Source: Pseudoalteromonas umbrosa
GTDB lineage: Bacteria; Pseudomonadota; Gammaproteobacteria; Enterobacterales; Alteromonadaceae
Length of the DNA: 64,000 nt
Direction of reading: 5' to 3'
Assembly: GCF_030125375.1 (NCBI RefSeq)
Contig: NZ_JASJUU010000001.1
Coordinates: 62,001 to 126,000 of the forward strand
In this document: positions 34,853 through 43,653 of the stretch, in pieces
Numbering within the stretch: position 1 is the first letter of the stretch
How the letters are laid out: every line of letters begins with the position of its first letter
Translations under genes and position numbers: made by a program
Notes under the pieces: generated by a model
Told to the model about the DNA's origin: nothing
Databases searched by the model: none
Seen by the model: the letters and a program-made list of their open reading frames with translations, nothing else

Positions 34853-36805
34853 ATGATCCCAGAAATAGGATATTTTGCGCTAGTTTTAGCTATGGCACTG
34901 AGCCTGCTTCTTTGTATTTTCCCGCTTTGGGGGGCATATACTGGGAACTTAAGGTTGATGCGTGCAGCCCCATCTTTGGCAATCGGGCAGTGTTTATTTG
35001 TATTGTTTTCATTTGGCATTCTTATTTATATCACGTTGACGGATGATTTTACCGTTGCGTACGTGGCACACCATTCAAGTAGCACCTTACCTTGGTACTA
35101 CAAGGTGACCTCAACGTGGGGCGGACATGAAGGTGCGATTTTACTCTGGCTAGTGATGCAATCTAGCTGGACTGCATTGGTTGCATTAATGTCAAAGTCA
35201 CTGCCTTGGGTGCTCAGAGCACGTGTACTGGGCGTACTGGGTTTCCTTGGCGTTGGTTTCATGTTGTATACCTTGTGGATGTCGAGCCCATTTGAGCGTC
35301 TGTTACCTTACTTTCCTGTTGAAGGACGTGATTTAAATCCGTTGTTACAAGATCCCGGTATGATCATACATCCACCGCTGCTATATATGGGCTATGTGGG
35401 TTTGTCTGTATCATTTTCATTTGCCATTGCCGCATTATTAACAGGCAAGCTAGATAATACTTGGGCTAAATGGTCTCGACCTTGGACCATGGTTGCTTGG
35501 GCATTTTTAACTTTGGGGATCACCATAGGCAGTTGGTGGGCTTATGCTGAACTTGGCTGGGGAGGCTGGTGGTTCTGGGATCCCGTTGAGAATGCCTCGT
35601 TGATGCCTTGGTTAGTTGCCACAGCCTTGCTGCATTCGTTGGCAGTGACTGAAAAACGCGGGGTATTTAAATCTTGGACCGTATTGCTGGCTATTGCCGC
35701 GTTTAGCTTATGTCTGTTGGGCACCTTCATTGTTCGCTCTGGCATTATCGTCTCTGTACATGCGTTTGCTACAGATCCTGATAGAGGTTTGTACATTTTA
35801 TCTTTCTTGGCTGTGGTTGTTGGCGGCAGTTTGGCCTTGTATGCCGCACGAGTTTCTCAAGTTCATAGCGAAGGTCGTTATCGATTTGCTTCTCGAGAAG
35901 TGGCTTTGTGGCTCAATAATATTTTCTTAGTGGTTGCGACCTTAATTGTATTGTTAGGGACTTTACTGCCAATGATCCACAAAGAATTAGGCCTTGGTTC
36001 AATTTCAATTGGGGTACCTTTCTTTAATCAGATGTTTGCCATTTTAATCGTGCCATTTGCATTGTTGTTAGGGATTGCCCCAATGTTGCGCTGGAAGCAA
36101 AACACACTGTCTCCGTTGGCAAAAAAATGGTTGATCAATGTTGTGCTTAGTCTTGTGGCGACGGCCGCATGGTTGTTCTCTAGTTATGAGCAAGTCTCTG
36201 CGCTGACTTTTATGGCGACGGCACTGGCGGTTTGGATTGTGTTTTCAACCATCGCTGATTTATTGCAAAAAGTGTCATTGCAGACATCTATTTCAGAAGG
36301 TTTCAAACGACTCGGTTTGAGTTACTGGGCCATGGTACTGGGTCATGTTGGACTCGCTTTTGTGATTGCCAGTGTAACTTTGACTTCTGCTTATTCGGTA
36401 GAACGTGCTGTTGCTATGAAGCCCGGAGATATTGCGACCTTAAATGAGTACCAATATCGCTTTGATGGCGTCAAAGAGATCCGAGGACCAAACTACAGTG
36501 GCCATGCTGGGGTCGTAACTGTGCTTAAAAACGATGAGTTTGTAACAGAGCTTTATGCCGAAAAGCGGTTATACGATATTGGCATGCAATTTATGACAGA
36601 GGCGGCCATCGATGATGGATTTTTCCGTGATTTGTATCTGGCTTTAGGTGAGCAAATGAGCCAAGGAGCTTGGTCATTACGGATTTATCATAAGCCTTAC
36701 GTTCGCTGGATGTGGCTTGGCGGGATTTTGATTTCCTTGGCAGGTTTCGTCGTGCTGGCAGATAAACGCTATCGTCGTCGTGTGAAAAAAGAGGCTCAAG
36801 TTTAA
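34853..36805 (+). CDS. ccmF: cytochrome c heme lyase subunit CcmF
   Basis: CcmF with CcmH/CcmI ligates heme to apocytochrome c. The 650-residue membrane protein has many transmembrane segments and the WWD motif LGWGGWWFWDPVENASLMPW. Flanking conserved sequences include WGGHEGAILLW and DPGMIIHPPLLYMGY. Length is typical (about 650). It lies 1 bp after ccmE and 2 bp before the thioredoxin gene. Confidence 0.97.
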   Translation: MIPEIGYFALVLAMALSLLLCIFPLWGAYTGNLRLMRAAPSLAIGQCLFVLFSFGILIYITLTDDFTVAYVAHHSSSTLPWYYKVTSTWGGHEGAILLWLVMQSSWTALVALMSKSLPWVLRARVLGVLGFLGVGFMLYTLWMSSPFERLLPYFPVEGRDLNPLLQDPGMIIHPPLLYMGYVGLSVSFSFAIAALLTGKLDNTWAKWSRPWTMVAWAFLTLGITIGSWWAYAELGWGGWWFWDPVENASLMPWLVATALLHSLAVTEKRGVFKSWTVLLAIAAFSLCLLGTFIVRSGIIVSVHAFATDPDRGLYILSFLAVVVGGSLALYAARVSQVHSEGRYRFASREVALWLNNIFLVVATLIVLLGTLLPMIHKELGLGSISIGVPFFNQMFAILIVPFALLLGIAPMLRWKQNTLSPLAKKWLINVVLSLVATAAWLFSSYEQVSALTFMATALAVWIVFSTIADLLQKVSLQTSISEGFKRLGLSYWAMVLGHVGLAFVIASVTLTSAYSVERAVAMKPGDIATLNEYQYRFDGVKEIRGPNYSGHAGVVTVLKNDEFVTELYAEKRLYDIGMQFMTEAAIDDGFFRDLYLALGEQMSQGAWSLRIYHKPYVRWMWLGGILISLAGFVVLADKRYRRRVKKEAQV

Positions 36806-36807
36806 TT

Positions 36808-37380
36808 ATGAATCGAAAAATACTGGGCTTTTTGCCGTTCTTAATTTTTGTTTTGCTGTGCGTATTTTTATATCAAGGTTTGTTTGGTAACCCCAGAGAG
36901 TTACAAACAGGTCGACTAGGGCAAACTATGCCGAGCTTTAATTTGCCTGATTTAATGGATGAAAATAAGCGCTGGACAGAAAAAGAGTTACTGGGTGAAG
37001 TATATTTGATGAATGTGTGGGGCACTTGGTGTCCTACATGTATTGCTGAGCTGGGGTATTTAACTAAGCTGCGTGAGCAGGGCGTTAAAATAGTGGGTTT
37101 GTATTATGAGCAGGCCTATGACCCAGATTTTGGTGACCATTTCGATATCAATGCACTCAGAGAAGAAGTCGATACCATGTTAAGCCGAGCGGGTAACCCT
37201 TATCAGTTCAATATTTTGGACTTAGAGCGCAGTCTTGCGCTGGACCTTGGGGTATCGGGTGCACCTGAGACTTTTTTGGTTGATAAGGAAGGTACAATTT
37301 TGCTGCATCACACTGGAGATATTAACCAGCGAGTATGGCGAAATAAGTTCTTACCTGCCCTTGAGGAGTTGCAACCATGA
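36808..37380 (+). CDS. ccmG: thiol-disulfide oxidoreductase CcmG/DsbE
   Basis: CcmG reduces the CXXCH cysteines of apocytochrome c. The 190-residue protein has an N-terminal membrane anchor (about 6-26) and a thioredoxin fold with active site WCPTC in NVWGTWCPTCIAEL. The cis-proline region is SGAPETFLVD. It overlaps ccmH by 4 bp. Confidence 0.95.
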   Translation: MNRKILGFLPFLIFVLLCVFLYQGLFGNPRELQTGRLGQTMPSFNLPDLMDENKRWTEKELLGEVYLMNVWGTWCPTCIAELGYLTKLREQGVKIVGLYYEQAYDPDFGDHFDINALREEVDTMLSRAGNPYQFNILDLERSLALDLGVSGAPETFLVDKEGTILLHHTGDINQRVWRNKFLPALEELQP

Positions 37381-37853
37381 AGACCAGACATGTGATGCTG
37401 TTGGTGATGATATTGCTGTTAAGTGCCACAGTTGCCAATGCTGCTGAAGATAAGTATGAATTTAAAAATGCTGAGCGAGCACAAACATTTAAAGAGCTGA
37501 CATTAGAACTTCGCTGTCCAAAGTGTCAGAACCAAAATATTGCTGACTCAGATGCGGTTGTTGCAAAAGACTTACGTGATAAGGTTGTGGCTCTAGTACA
37601 AGAGGGTAACTCTAAGCAAGAAGTTATCGACTATATGATTGATAGATACGGGTATTTTGTGCACTACCAGCCACCTGTGACACCTGCGACTATCATTTTG
37701 TGGGTACTGCCAGTGGTTATCGTTGTATTAGGTTTTGGTTTTATCGTGTTTAGACAAAAGAAAGCATCAAAAAAGCAGCAGTGGAGCGCAGCAGATGATG
37801 AAAGACTCGAACAGTTGATTGCACAGTATCAGCGTAAGGAGCGCCAGCAATGA
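37377..37853 (+). CDS. ccmH: cytochrome c maturation protein CcmH (NrfF-like)
   Basis: CcmH is a periplasmic thiol protein that works with CcmG and CcmF. The 158-residue product has a signal peptide (about 1-23) and the conserved LRCPKCQNQNIADSDA motif. A C-terminal membrane segment (about 103-124) ends the folded part. The second, TPR-bearing half of enterobacterial CcmH is coded separately as ccmI. It overlaps ccmI by 4 bp. Confidence 0.95.
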   Translation: MKTRHVMLLVMILLLSATVANAAEDKYEFKNAERAQTFKELTLELRCPKCQNQNIADSDAVVAKDLRDKVVALVQEGNSKQEVIDYMIDRYGYFVHYQPPVTPATIILWVLPVVIVVLGFGFIVFRQKKASKKQQWSAADDERLEQLIAQYQRKERQQ

Positions 37854-39124
37854 TAGAGTTGACTCAAATGTGGGGTGTTTTTGCGTTGCTGGCAATCTTG
37901 AGTTGCCTATTTGTGGTTATGCCTTTTCTTCGAAAAGAAAAAGTGGTGTCAGTTGATCATGATGCCAATGCACAACGTATTGAAATATATCATCAAAGGT
38001 TAGATGAACTAAAAGGCGAATTAGAAAATCAGCGCATTGGTCAAAATGACTTTGAAGAGTCCGTCATTGAGTTAAAAAGACGGCTGTTAAATGAGTTGTC
38101 TCCAGAGCAAACACTGGATACGCGTGGCAATAATCTAGTGCTTGGTGCTACAGGCATTGCGTTTACTGTGGTTGTCAGCAGTGTTTTTTACTATTTCACA
38201 GGTAGCCATCAGCAAATAGCCAATTGGCAAAAAGCGGTGGAAAAGCTACCTGAATATGGTGAAAGGGCTGTGCTGCAAACCGGTGAGCCTTTATCGGCTA
38301 ACGAATTGCAAGCATTTGCACTGGGATTGCGAACTAAACTAGCCAACAGTGGTGATGATGCCGTTGCTTGGATGTTGTTAGGGCGTGTCGCCATGTCATT
38401 AAACGATTATGAAATGGCGATGCAAGCGTTTGATAAAGCATTGATAATGCAGCCTGATAATCATAATGTGTTGGTTAATTACAGCCAAGCGCTATTAATT
38501 GAAGGTTCCGAGCCAAGTATTAACCGAGCTGCACGAATGTTATCTCGTGTACTTAGGGCTGAGCCGCAAAACATTGATGCGATTTCTTTGTTGGCATTAA
38601 TTGCGTATGAGCGAGAGGACTGGCTTGAAGCGAAATCTGCATTTGAGGTTTTACTGTCAACTGTACAACCTAATGATCCACGTTACGCGATGATCAAACA
38701 GCGTATTGATGAGATCGCAGAAAAGCTCGGAGAAACCGAGCCTGTGTATTCAGGATCTGGGCCTCAGTTGAGTGTGCAGGTGCGCATTGATGATAAGCTA
38801 GTGAGTCAATTACCAGACAATGCAACCTTGTTTGTGTTCGCAAAAGCAGCAAACGGACCGAGAATGCCACTTGCAGTGCAAAAACTTACAGTTTTTAACT
38901 TGCCTTTAGTTGTCACTTTGAATGATAGTATGGCAATGTTGCCAGATCTGAAGTTATCAAACTTTAATGAAGTTGTGATAACGGCGCGTATTTCTGTTGA
39001 TGACTCGGTGATGACGCAAGCTGGTGAGCTTGAAGGCACCTCCGACGTGATCATGATAAATAAGGATACACGCCAACAGGTTAATGTCATTATAAGTCGT
39101 GTTATAACCAGCACAGGAAGCTAA
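37850..39124 (+). CDS. ccmI: cytochrome c maturation protein CcmI
   Basis: CcmI chaperones apocytochrome c to the heme lyase. The 424-residue protein has two membrane segments (about 8-25 and 92-113) flanking a cytoplasmic helical loop. TPR repeats follow near 150-290 (AVAWMLLGRVAMSLNDYEMA). A C-terminal periplasmic beta-type domain lies at about 305-424. It is the last ccm gene, and mlaA begins at the very next base. Confidence 0.93.
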   Translation: MIELTQMWGVFALLAILSCLFVVMPFLRKEKVVSVDHDANAQRIEIYHQRLDELKGELENQRIGQNDFEESVIELKRRLLNELSPEQTLDTRGNNLVLGATGIAFTVVVSSVFYYFTGSHQQIANWQKAVEKLPEYGERAVLQTGEPLSANELQAFALGLRTKLANSGDDAVAWMLLGRVAMSLNDYEMAMQAFDKALIMQPDNHNVLVNYSQALLIEGSEPSINRAARMLSRVLRAEPQNIDAISLLALIAYEREDWLEAKSAFEVLLSTVQPNDPRYAMIKQRIDEIAEKLGETEPVYSGSGPQLSVQVRIDDKLVSQLPDNATLFVFAKAANGPRMPLAVQKLTVFNLPLVVTLNDSMAMLPDLKLSNFNEVVITARISVDDSVMTQAGELEGTSDVIMINKDTRQQVNVIISRVITSTGS

Positions 39125-39856
39125 ATGTATAAAAAAATTGTCGGTGCAGCGCTTGCGTTAATGCTTGTAGGCTGCGCACAGGTCCCTGAGGTAAAAGAAG
39201 ACCCTCGAGATCCCTTGCAATCCATGAATAGACCCATCTATGACTTTAATATGGATGTGCTTGATGCTTATATTTTGCGTCCAGCGGCGAAGGGATATGT
39301 GGCCATCACGCCAGCACCCGTGCGAAGTGGTATTGTTAACTTTACCACCAATATCGCGGCGCCAACGGATGCAATAAACTCAGCCTTACAGGGAAAACCT
39401 GGAGATGCAGGGATTAATGTTGCACGTTTTTTAATTAACTCAACCGTGGGTATTTTAGGCTTTTTTGATGTTGCAAGAGAGCTAGGCCTTGAGCACAAAG
39501 ACGAAGACTTTGGTCAGACACTCGGTGTTTGGGGCGTAGGAGATGGTGCATATTTAATGTTACCTGCCATGGGACCATCAACGGTGAGAAATACCACAGG
39601 TGATCTCGTTGATAACATCGTGCTGCCAGAGATTGCACTGACGACGCCACAAACTTTGATTGTATTTGCATTGAGAGCTGTTGAAGCACGTGCATCATTG
39701 ATGTCGCAAGAAAAGCTACTTAACGAAGCGTTAGACCCGTACATGTTTTTAAAGGATATCTACTTTCAAAGACAGCTATTTGAGCTGCACGATGGCAATC
39801 CGCCAATGGAAGAAGAGCCTGAAGATTTTGATGATGATTTCTTAGAAAACCTTTAA
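39125..39856 (+). CDS. mlaA: phospholipid-retrieval lipoprotein MlaA (VacJ)
   Basis: MlaA removes mislocalised phospholipids from the outer leaflet of the outer membrane and passes them to MlaC. The 243-residue protein has a lipoprotein signal ending in LVGC (Cys17). The MlaA core contains DPLQSMNRPIYDFNMDVLDA, AKGYVAI, FLINSTVGILGFFDVA and LGVWGVGDGAYLMLPAMGPS. The tail is acidic. No gap separates it from ccmI, so it is probably on the ccm transcript. Confidence 0.95.
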   Translation: MYKKIVGAALALMLVGCAQVPEVKEDPRDPLQSMNRPIYDFNMDVLDAYILRPAAKGYVAITPAPVRSGIVNFTTNIAAPTDAINSALQGKPGDAGINVARFLINSTVGILGFFDVARELGLEHKDEDFGQTLGVWGVGDGAYLMLPAMGPSTVRNTTGDLVDNIVLPEIALTTPQTLIVFALRAVEARASLMSQEKLLNEALDPYMFLKDIYFQRQLFELHDGNPPMEEEPEDFDDDFLENL

Positions 39857-39858
39857 TT

Positions 39859-39884
39859 AAAAAGCCAGCATATGCTGGCTTTTT
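39859..39884. terminator. bidirectional terminator between mlaA and TonB receptor
   Basis: AAAAAGCCAGCATATGCTGGCTTTTT is perfectly palindromic with a T run on both strands, between two convergent genes. It serves the ccm-mlaA transcript on + and the receptor on -. Confidence 0.9.
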
Positions 39885-39901
39885 ACTTTTATAAGAGTGG
39901 C

Positions 39902-41929
39902 TTAAAACTTCCAGTTCATATTCAGCCACACCGTTCGACCAGCTTCATTTACTTTACTAGTTTGTGAATATCCACTTACCATTGTGCCAGAGCGACTTAA
40001 ATGCTCTGCGTAGGTTTTATCGAATACATTGTCAAGACCCAAGTTAAAGACCAAATCATCTGATTGTGAATAAGACGTGTTGAGCGCCAATGTGCCAAAG
40101 CCGTGGCTTTGAGATATGTCTTGACCAGCAATATTACCTTGGCCTATCGCTACTCGATGTTGACCTTGGACTACGCGCCATAAGCCGCCAAATTGCCATT
40201 TTTCTTTGGTATAGCTAAGAGCAAAGCGGAGCTGCAAAGGAGGTTGTTGGGCAAGGGCTATATTGTCAGTGCGATTTTCGCCTTTGACATAATTTATGCT
40301 CGCTGTTGCCATGAGGTTTTTATTGACGTTGTAGCGGCTCTCAGCCTCGAAACCATAGGTTTGTGCATCAATATTGCGAGTCACTTTACTGGCCATTCCC
40401 ATTTTTTCATACAGGTTATCAGTAAGGAGGTAATTATCGATACGGTTGAAAAATACAGAGACTGAATTAGTAAAAGCACTCGACTGACCAAGCCAACCAA
40501 TATCTAACTGATTTGTTGTTTCATGGTCGACGAGAAATGCACTTGGACTATCAACAGCACCACGGCCGCCGCCCATTACTTCCCAGTAATCAGGGAAACG
40601 CTCTGTGCATCCAACACCAATATAATAACTGCTGTTTTCTGTTTGTGCTTGATAACGTGTAAAGCCGCTGATTAGCGTATCATCACGTGTCATATCTGCC
40701 GTTGGGTTAGGCACAACTTTCATCATCACAGTGCGAGTTTGGCGTCTATCTGTGGCTTGCCAATCGTCAACCCTTAATCCACTAACCCACTGGCTGTTTT
40801 GACTTAGACTATATTCAATTTCGGCAAATAAACCGGTTTGCTCAAATTCTGCCGTCTCTAGACGAGTCAATGATTCAACGGGGGTATTTTCGAGATCTCG
40901 ACCAATTCGAATACGGTGGCGGTTTTGTTGATGATCTAATCCGTAGGCCAGAGCAGTTTTGTCATTGAGCTCTGAATTGAGTAAGACTTTACCACCGAAA
41001 GTTCTTCTGTCAGGGTTAGAGGACACAGGCGTTTTCATCATCATATTTGGCATAAATTGGCGCAAACTGTGATTGTCCATGATGTGATCTATGTTGTTGT
41101 AAAACACATTGGCTTCAATACTCGTAACAAAACCACTCAACTCGCTTTTTGACATTTGTAAAGCCACTTGCGTTCTATCAAAGAGACTACCATCCATCAT
41201 TCTGTCAGCATAGGCCACTTCACCATCACTGCGGCCAAGGCTTAAACTATATAAACTTGTATCATCTGGCGTGTATGCAAATTGTGTATCCAAATTCCAT
41301 TTTTCATATGCTGAATGAATACTGGTGCCGTCGCCATCTTGGTAATCGTCAGCCTCACTGTAACTGGCGGCAACTCTCGCGAAGTAATCTTGAGTGCCAG
41401 TTTTGATATCACTGTTTATAACGCGTTTTCCAAAGTCTCCCAGAGTGGTGTTAACAAAACCTGTTGTACCGCGCTCAAGCAGGCGCTCTGATTCACGTTC
41501 AAAGACGACAGTTGCTGCGCTATTACCTGGACCATATAAGACGGTTTGCGGTCCTTTAATGACGGTTAAAGTGTCATAAGTCTGCGGTGTAATATAAGCA
41601 GTTGGTGGGTCCATACGACCTCCACAGCCACCTAATGTGACACCGCCATCGGTGATAATTTTAATACGAGATCCTGCCATGCCTCTAAAAACAGGATCGC
41701 TACTCGCGCCGCCTTTTTTGACTAGCGAAAAACCAGCAATACTAGAGAGCAGATCTGCGCCATCTTGTGCTGGTAAAGGCTGTCTCGTGGCTTTGGGATC
41801 TGTTTTGATATCGAGCGGGCTATGCATAGGGGCAATGACTTCGATGTGTTCCATCGTTTGTTCAGATTGTGCGTGCCCTTGCCAAGCAATGGATGCGGTT
41901 ATTGCGGTACAGATCAGACGCTTTTTCAT
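39902..41929 (-). CDS. TonB-dependent copper receptor, OprC/NosA family
   Basis: A 675-residue outer-membrane receptor with a signal peptide (1-20). The plug domain is at about 45-160 and is followed by a beta barrel ending in the aromatic WLNMNWKF. The plug segment GGCGGRMDPPTAYI contains C102 and M106, matching the CxxxM copper site known from Pseudomonas OprC. Loops are methionine-rich (QFMPNMMMKT, RTVMMKVVPN, ADRMMDGS). It probably imports copper, perhaps for copper oxidases or nitrous-oxide reductase. The ATG follows GAGGA. The gene is a single unit convergent with mlaA. Confidence 0.88.
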   Translation of the reverse strand: MKKRLICTAITASIAWQGHAQSEQTMEHIEVIAPMHSPLDIKTDPKATRQPLPAQDGADLLSSIAGFSLVKKGGASSDPVFRGMAGSRIKIITDGGVTLGGCGGRMDPPTAYITPQTYDTLTVIKGPQTVLYGPGNSAATVVFERESERLLERGTTGFVNTTLGDFGKRVINSDIKTGTQDYFARVAASYSEADDYQDGDGTSIHSAYEKWNLDTQFAYTPDDTSLYSLSLGRSDGEVAYADRMMDGSLFDRTQVALQMSKSELSGFVTSIEANVFYNNIDHIMDNHSLRQFMPNMMMKTPVSSNPDRRTFGGKVLLNSELNDKTALAYGLDHQQNRHRIRIGRDLENTPVESLTRLETAEFEQTGLFAEIEYSLSQNSQWVSGLRVDDWQATDRRQTRTVMMKVVPNPTADMTRDDTLISGFTRYQAQTENSSYYIGVGCTERFPDYWEVMGGGRGAVDSPSAFLVDHETTNQLDIGWLGQSSAFTNSVSVFFNRIDNYLLTDNLYEKMGMASKVTRNIDAQTYGFEAESRYNVNKNLMATASINYVKGENRTDNIALAQQPPLQLRFALSYTKEKWQFGGLWRVVQGQHRVAIGQGNIAGQDISQSHGFGTLALNTSYSQSDDLVFNLGLDNVFDKTYAEHLSRSGTMVSGYSQTSKVNEAGRTVWLNMNWKF

Positions 41930-42148
41930 GTATATCCTCAGAGTTGCATATCAACATAACTTTTTAGTAAGACAGTTGATTTTATTACCAATAGTTTATT
42001 CTGAGGCGTATTTTACTGATGTGGGAACAGGTTGGGATGTGACAAAATGTCGCACTAGGTTACAAAGCTTTGAAAAATTGATTCAGCTCAAAAATCTTGA
42101 GTTTCATAGCGATGATGTTAGACATCACCGCTACATGAAGTAGTAAAA
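41930..42148. other. intergenic region upstream of the copper receptor
   Basis: About 220 bp without a gene. It should contain the receptor promoter on the minus strand, but no clear -35/-10 pair or metal-regulator operator stands out. It holds an unexplained imperfect 12-bp inverted repeat at 42107-42133 (TAGCGATGATGT, loop TAG, ACATCACCGCTA). Confidence 0.4.
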
Positions 42149-42169
42149 GCATGGGTTAAATGCCCATGG
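42149..42169 (-). terminator. probable terminator of the EAL-HDOD gene
   Basis: On the minus strand CCATGGGCATTTAACCCATG folds into a 6-7 bp stem, followed by CTTTTAC. The loop contains the TAA stop codon of the gene, so a terminating ribosome would sit on the hairpin. The stem is short, so this is tentative. Confidence 0.4.
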
Positions 42170-43379
42170 CTTCCACTTGTTGGTCGCACCACTGTAAAGC
42201 TTCAGAGTATAACTCGGGCAAAGACTGAGTTTGCAGGTTTAACTGTTCAGTCAATTGAGAAGCATCAGACCAATTTGCTTTTTCGTACGCCATGACAAGA
42301 CTTAGATATTGCGCCAGCACGCCTTCTCCTTGTAACAAAGCGTCTTTAATATCAATAGTTAAAGGGAGCTTTTGCATCACACTGTCCATGCTTTCATCTA
42401 AAATGGCATCCATTAAGGACATCATACCGGTCAAAAATGCCATACCGGTATCGCGCATTTGGTTGTGTTTGATTGCGAGCAGCTCACAGAATCTTGCCCG
42501 AGTTAGCGAAAGTCGAATAAGCTCCATGGGCTTATCTGAGGCAACTTGAGAAGCGAACAATAAAGAGAGGAATTTTTTCAGTTCTTGATTACCGAGTACA
42601 ACCAATGCTTGCTTGATTGTGGATATTTCAGCTCTGCGTTTGAAGGCGGCTGAATTTGAGTAACGCAGTAATTTGTAGCTCAGGTTTACATCACGCTCGA
42701 ACACTTGTGTAATGCGTTTTAAATCGACATCGACACTAGATGTTTCATATAAAAGCTCTGCCAATGCCATTTCAGAGGGGGGCAATGCTTTGGTTTGCAC
42801 CATTTCTGGCTTGGCAAAGAAAAACCCCTGAAAAAGTGTAAAACCCAGTTCAAGGGCGAGTTGATACTGTTCGTAAGTTTCGACTTTCTCGGCAACGAGC
42901 TCAATATGTTTATGTGGTGCTATGGCCTCTTTGAGTTCATGAATTTCATCAACACTGGTTACCAACATATCAACTTTAATTTGATCAATATAGGGATAAA
43001 AATGACGCCAAACTTTTTGATGTTTATAGTCATCTAGGACCAGCTTATAGCCTTTCTCTTTGAGATCTTGCACTGCAGCCAACAGTCGTTTACCAGGTTG
43101 CACCGTCTCTAAAATTTCGACAATTAGTTGATCGCGCCCCATCATGGTGGGGTAGCCTTTTAGAATTGTTTCAAGTGTAAAGTTGATATACGCAGGCTTT
43201 GAGTCGGTTAGGTCTTCTAAGCCGAAATTGAACTGGCTTCCCTCTATTAATTTTGATGTAGCCTCTACGTCATCAATATTAGGAAACACGTTATCTACGC
43301 CATCACGAAACAGCAGTTCATAGCCGACGACTTCTTTATTTATATTTAAAATAGGTTGCCTAGCGGCATAAAAATACAT
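42156..43379 (-). CDS. EAL-HDOD signalling protein
   Basis: The product is about 407 residues, with an N-terminal EAL-like domain and a C-terminal HDOD domain (about 195-390), the architecture of the YuxH/CdgJ type. The EAL signature is altered: the segment reads ELLFRDG in place of the E-A-L start, so c-di-GMP hydrolysis is unlikely. Related proteins affect motility and chemotaxis. I use the ATG at 43379 (MYFYAARQPILN, the usual family start). A GTG at 43391 would add four residues. Confidence 0.88.
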   Translation of the reverse strand: MYFYAARQPILNINKEVVGYELLFRDGVDNVFPNIDDVEATSKLIEGSQFNFGLEDLTDSKPAYINFTLETILKGYPTMMGRDQLIVEILETVQPGKRLLAAVQDLKEKGYKLVLDDYKHQKVWRHFYPYIDQIKVDMLVTSVDEIHELKEAIAPHKHIELVAEKVETYEQYQLALELGFTLFQGFFFAKPEMVQTKALPPSEMALAELLYETSSVDVDLKRITQVFERDVNLSYKLLRYSNSAAFKRRAEISTIKQALVVLGNQELKKFLSLLFASQVASDKPMELIRLSLTRARFCELLAIKHNQMRDTGMAFLTGMMSLMDAILDESMDSVMQKLPLTIDIKDALLQGEGVLAQYLSLVMAYEKANWSDASQLTEQLNLQTQSLPELYSEALQWCDQQVEAMGI

Positions 43380-43653
43380 GGAACAAGACACCCAATCGTT
43401 ACTTCATTTCACTTCAATATAAGGCAATATAAAGCGTATTTCATTATTAAATTTACACTTTCTTAGTATTTTGGTACTAAAGGGTAATATTTTAGAGTGT
43501 GAAATGTGCAATAACAGCTATTTGCGTAGACTTGCTTGGGGGTAAAGAGGAGGCGTGATATAGTGCGCCTTTGTTTTTGGCTTTTGTTCCAATATCAGTT
43601 AAGGAGTAAGTTTACTGTTATTCGGAGAGAAGCTCTTTTTAACGGAGGTCATT
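43380..43653. other. divergent intergenic region, EAL-HDOD / putP
   Basis: This gap of about 270 bp lies between divergent genes. It contains the palindrome TTAGTA-N6-TACTAA at 43463-43480, a possible operator, and a candidate putP promoter at 43536-43564. No gene is apparent. Confidence 0.45.
43536..43564 (+). promoter_or_regulatory. candidate putP promoter
   Basis: TTGGGG at 43536-43541 is separated by 17 bp from TATAGT at 43559-43564. A TG one base before the -10 makes it an extended -10 type. The leader to putP would be about 85 bases. Pattern only. Confidence 0.4.

Noticed and set aside
41637..42143. 168-residue plus-strand frame overlapping the copper receptor start
   Set aside because: It is mostly antisense to the receptor plug domain and has no recognisable domain.
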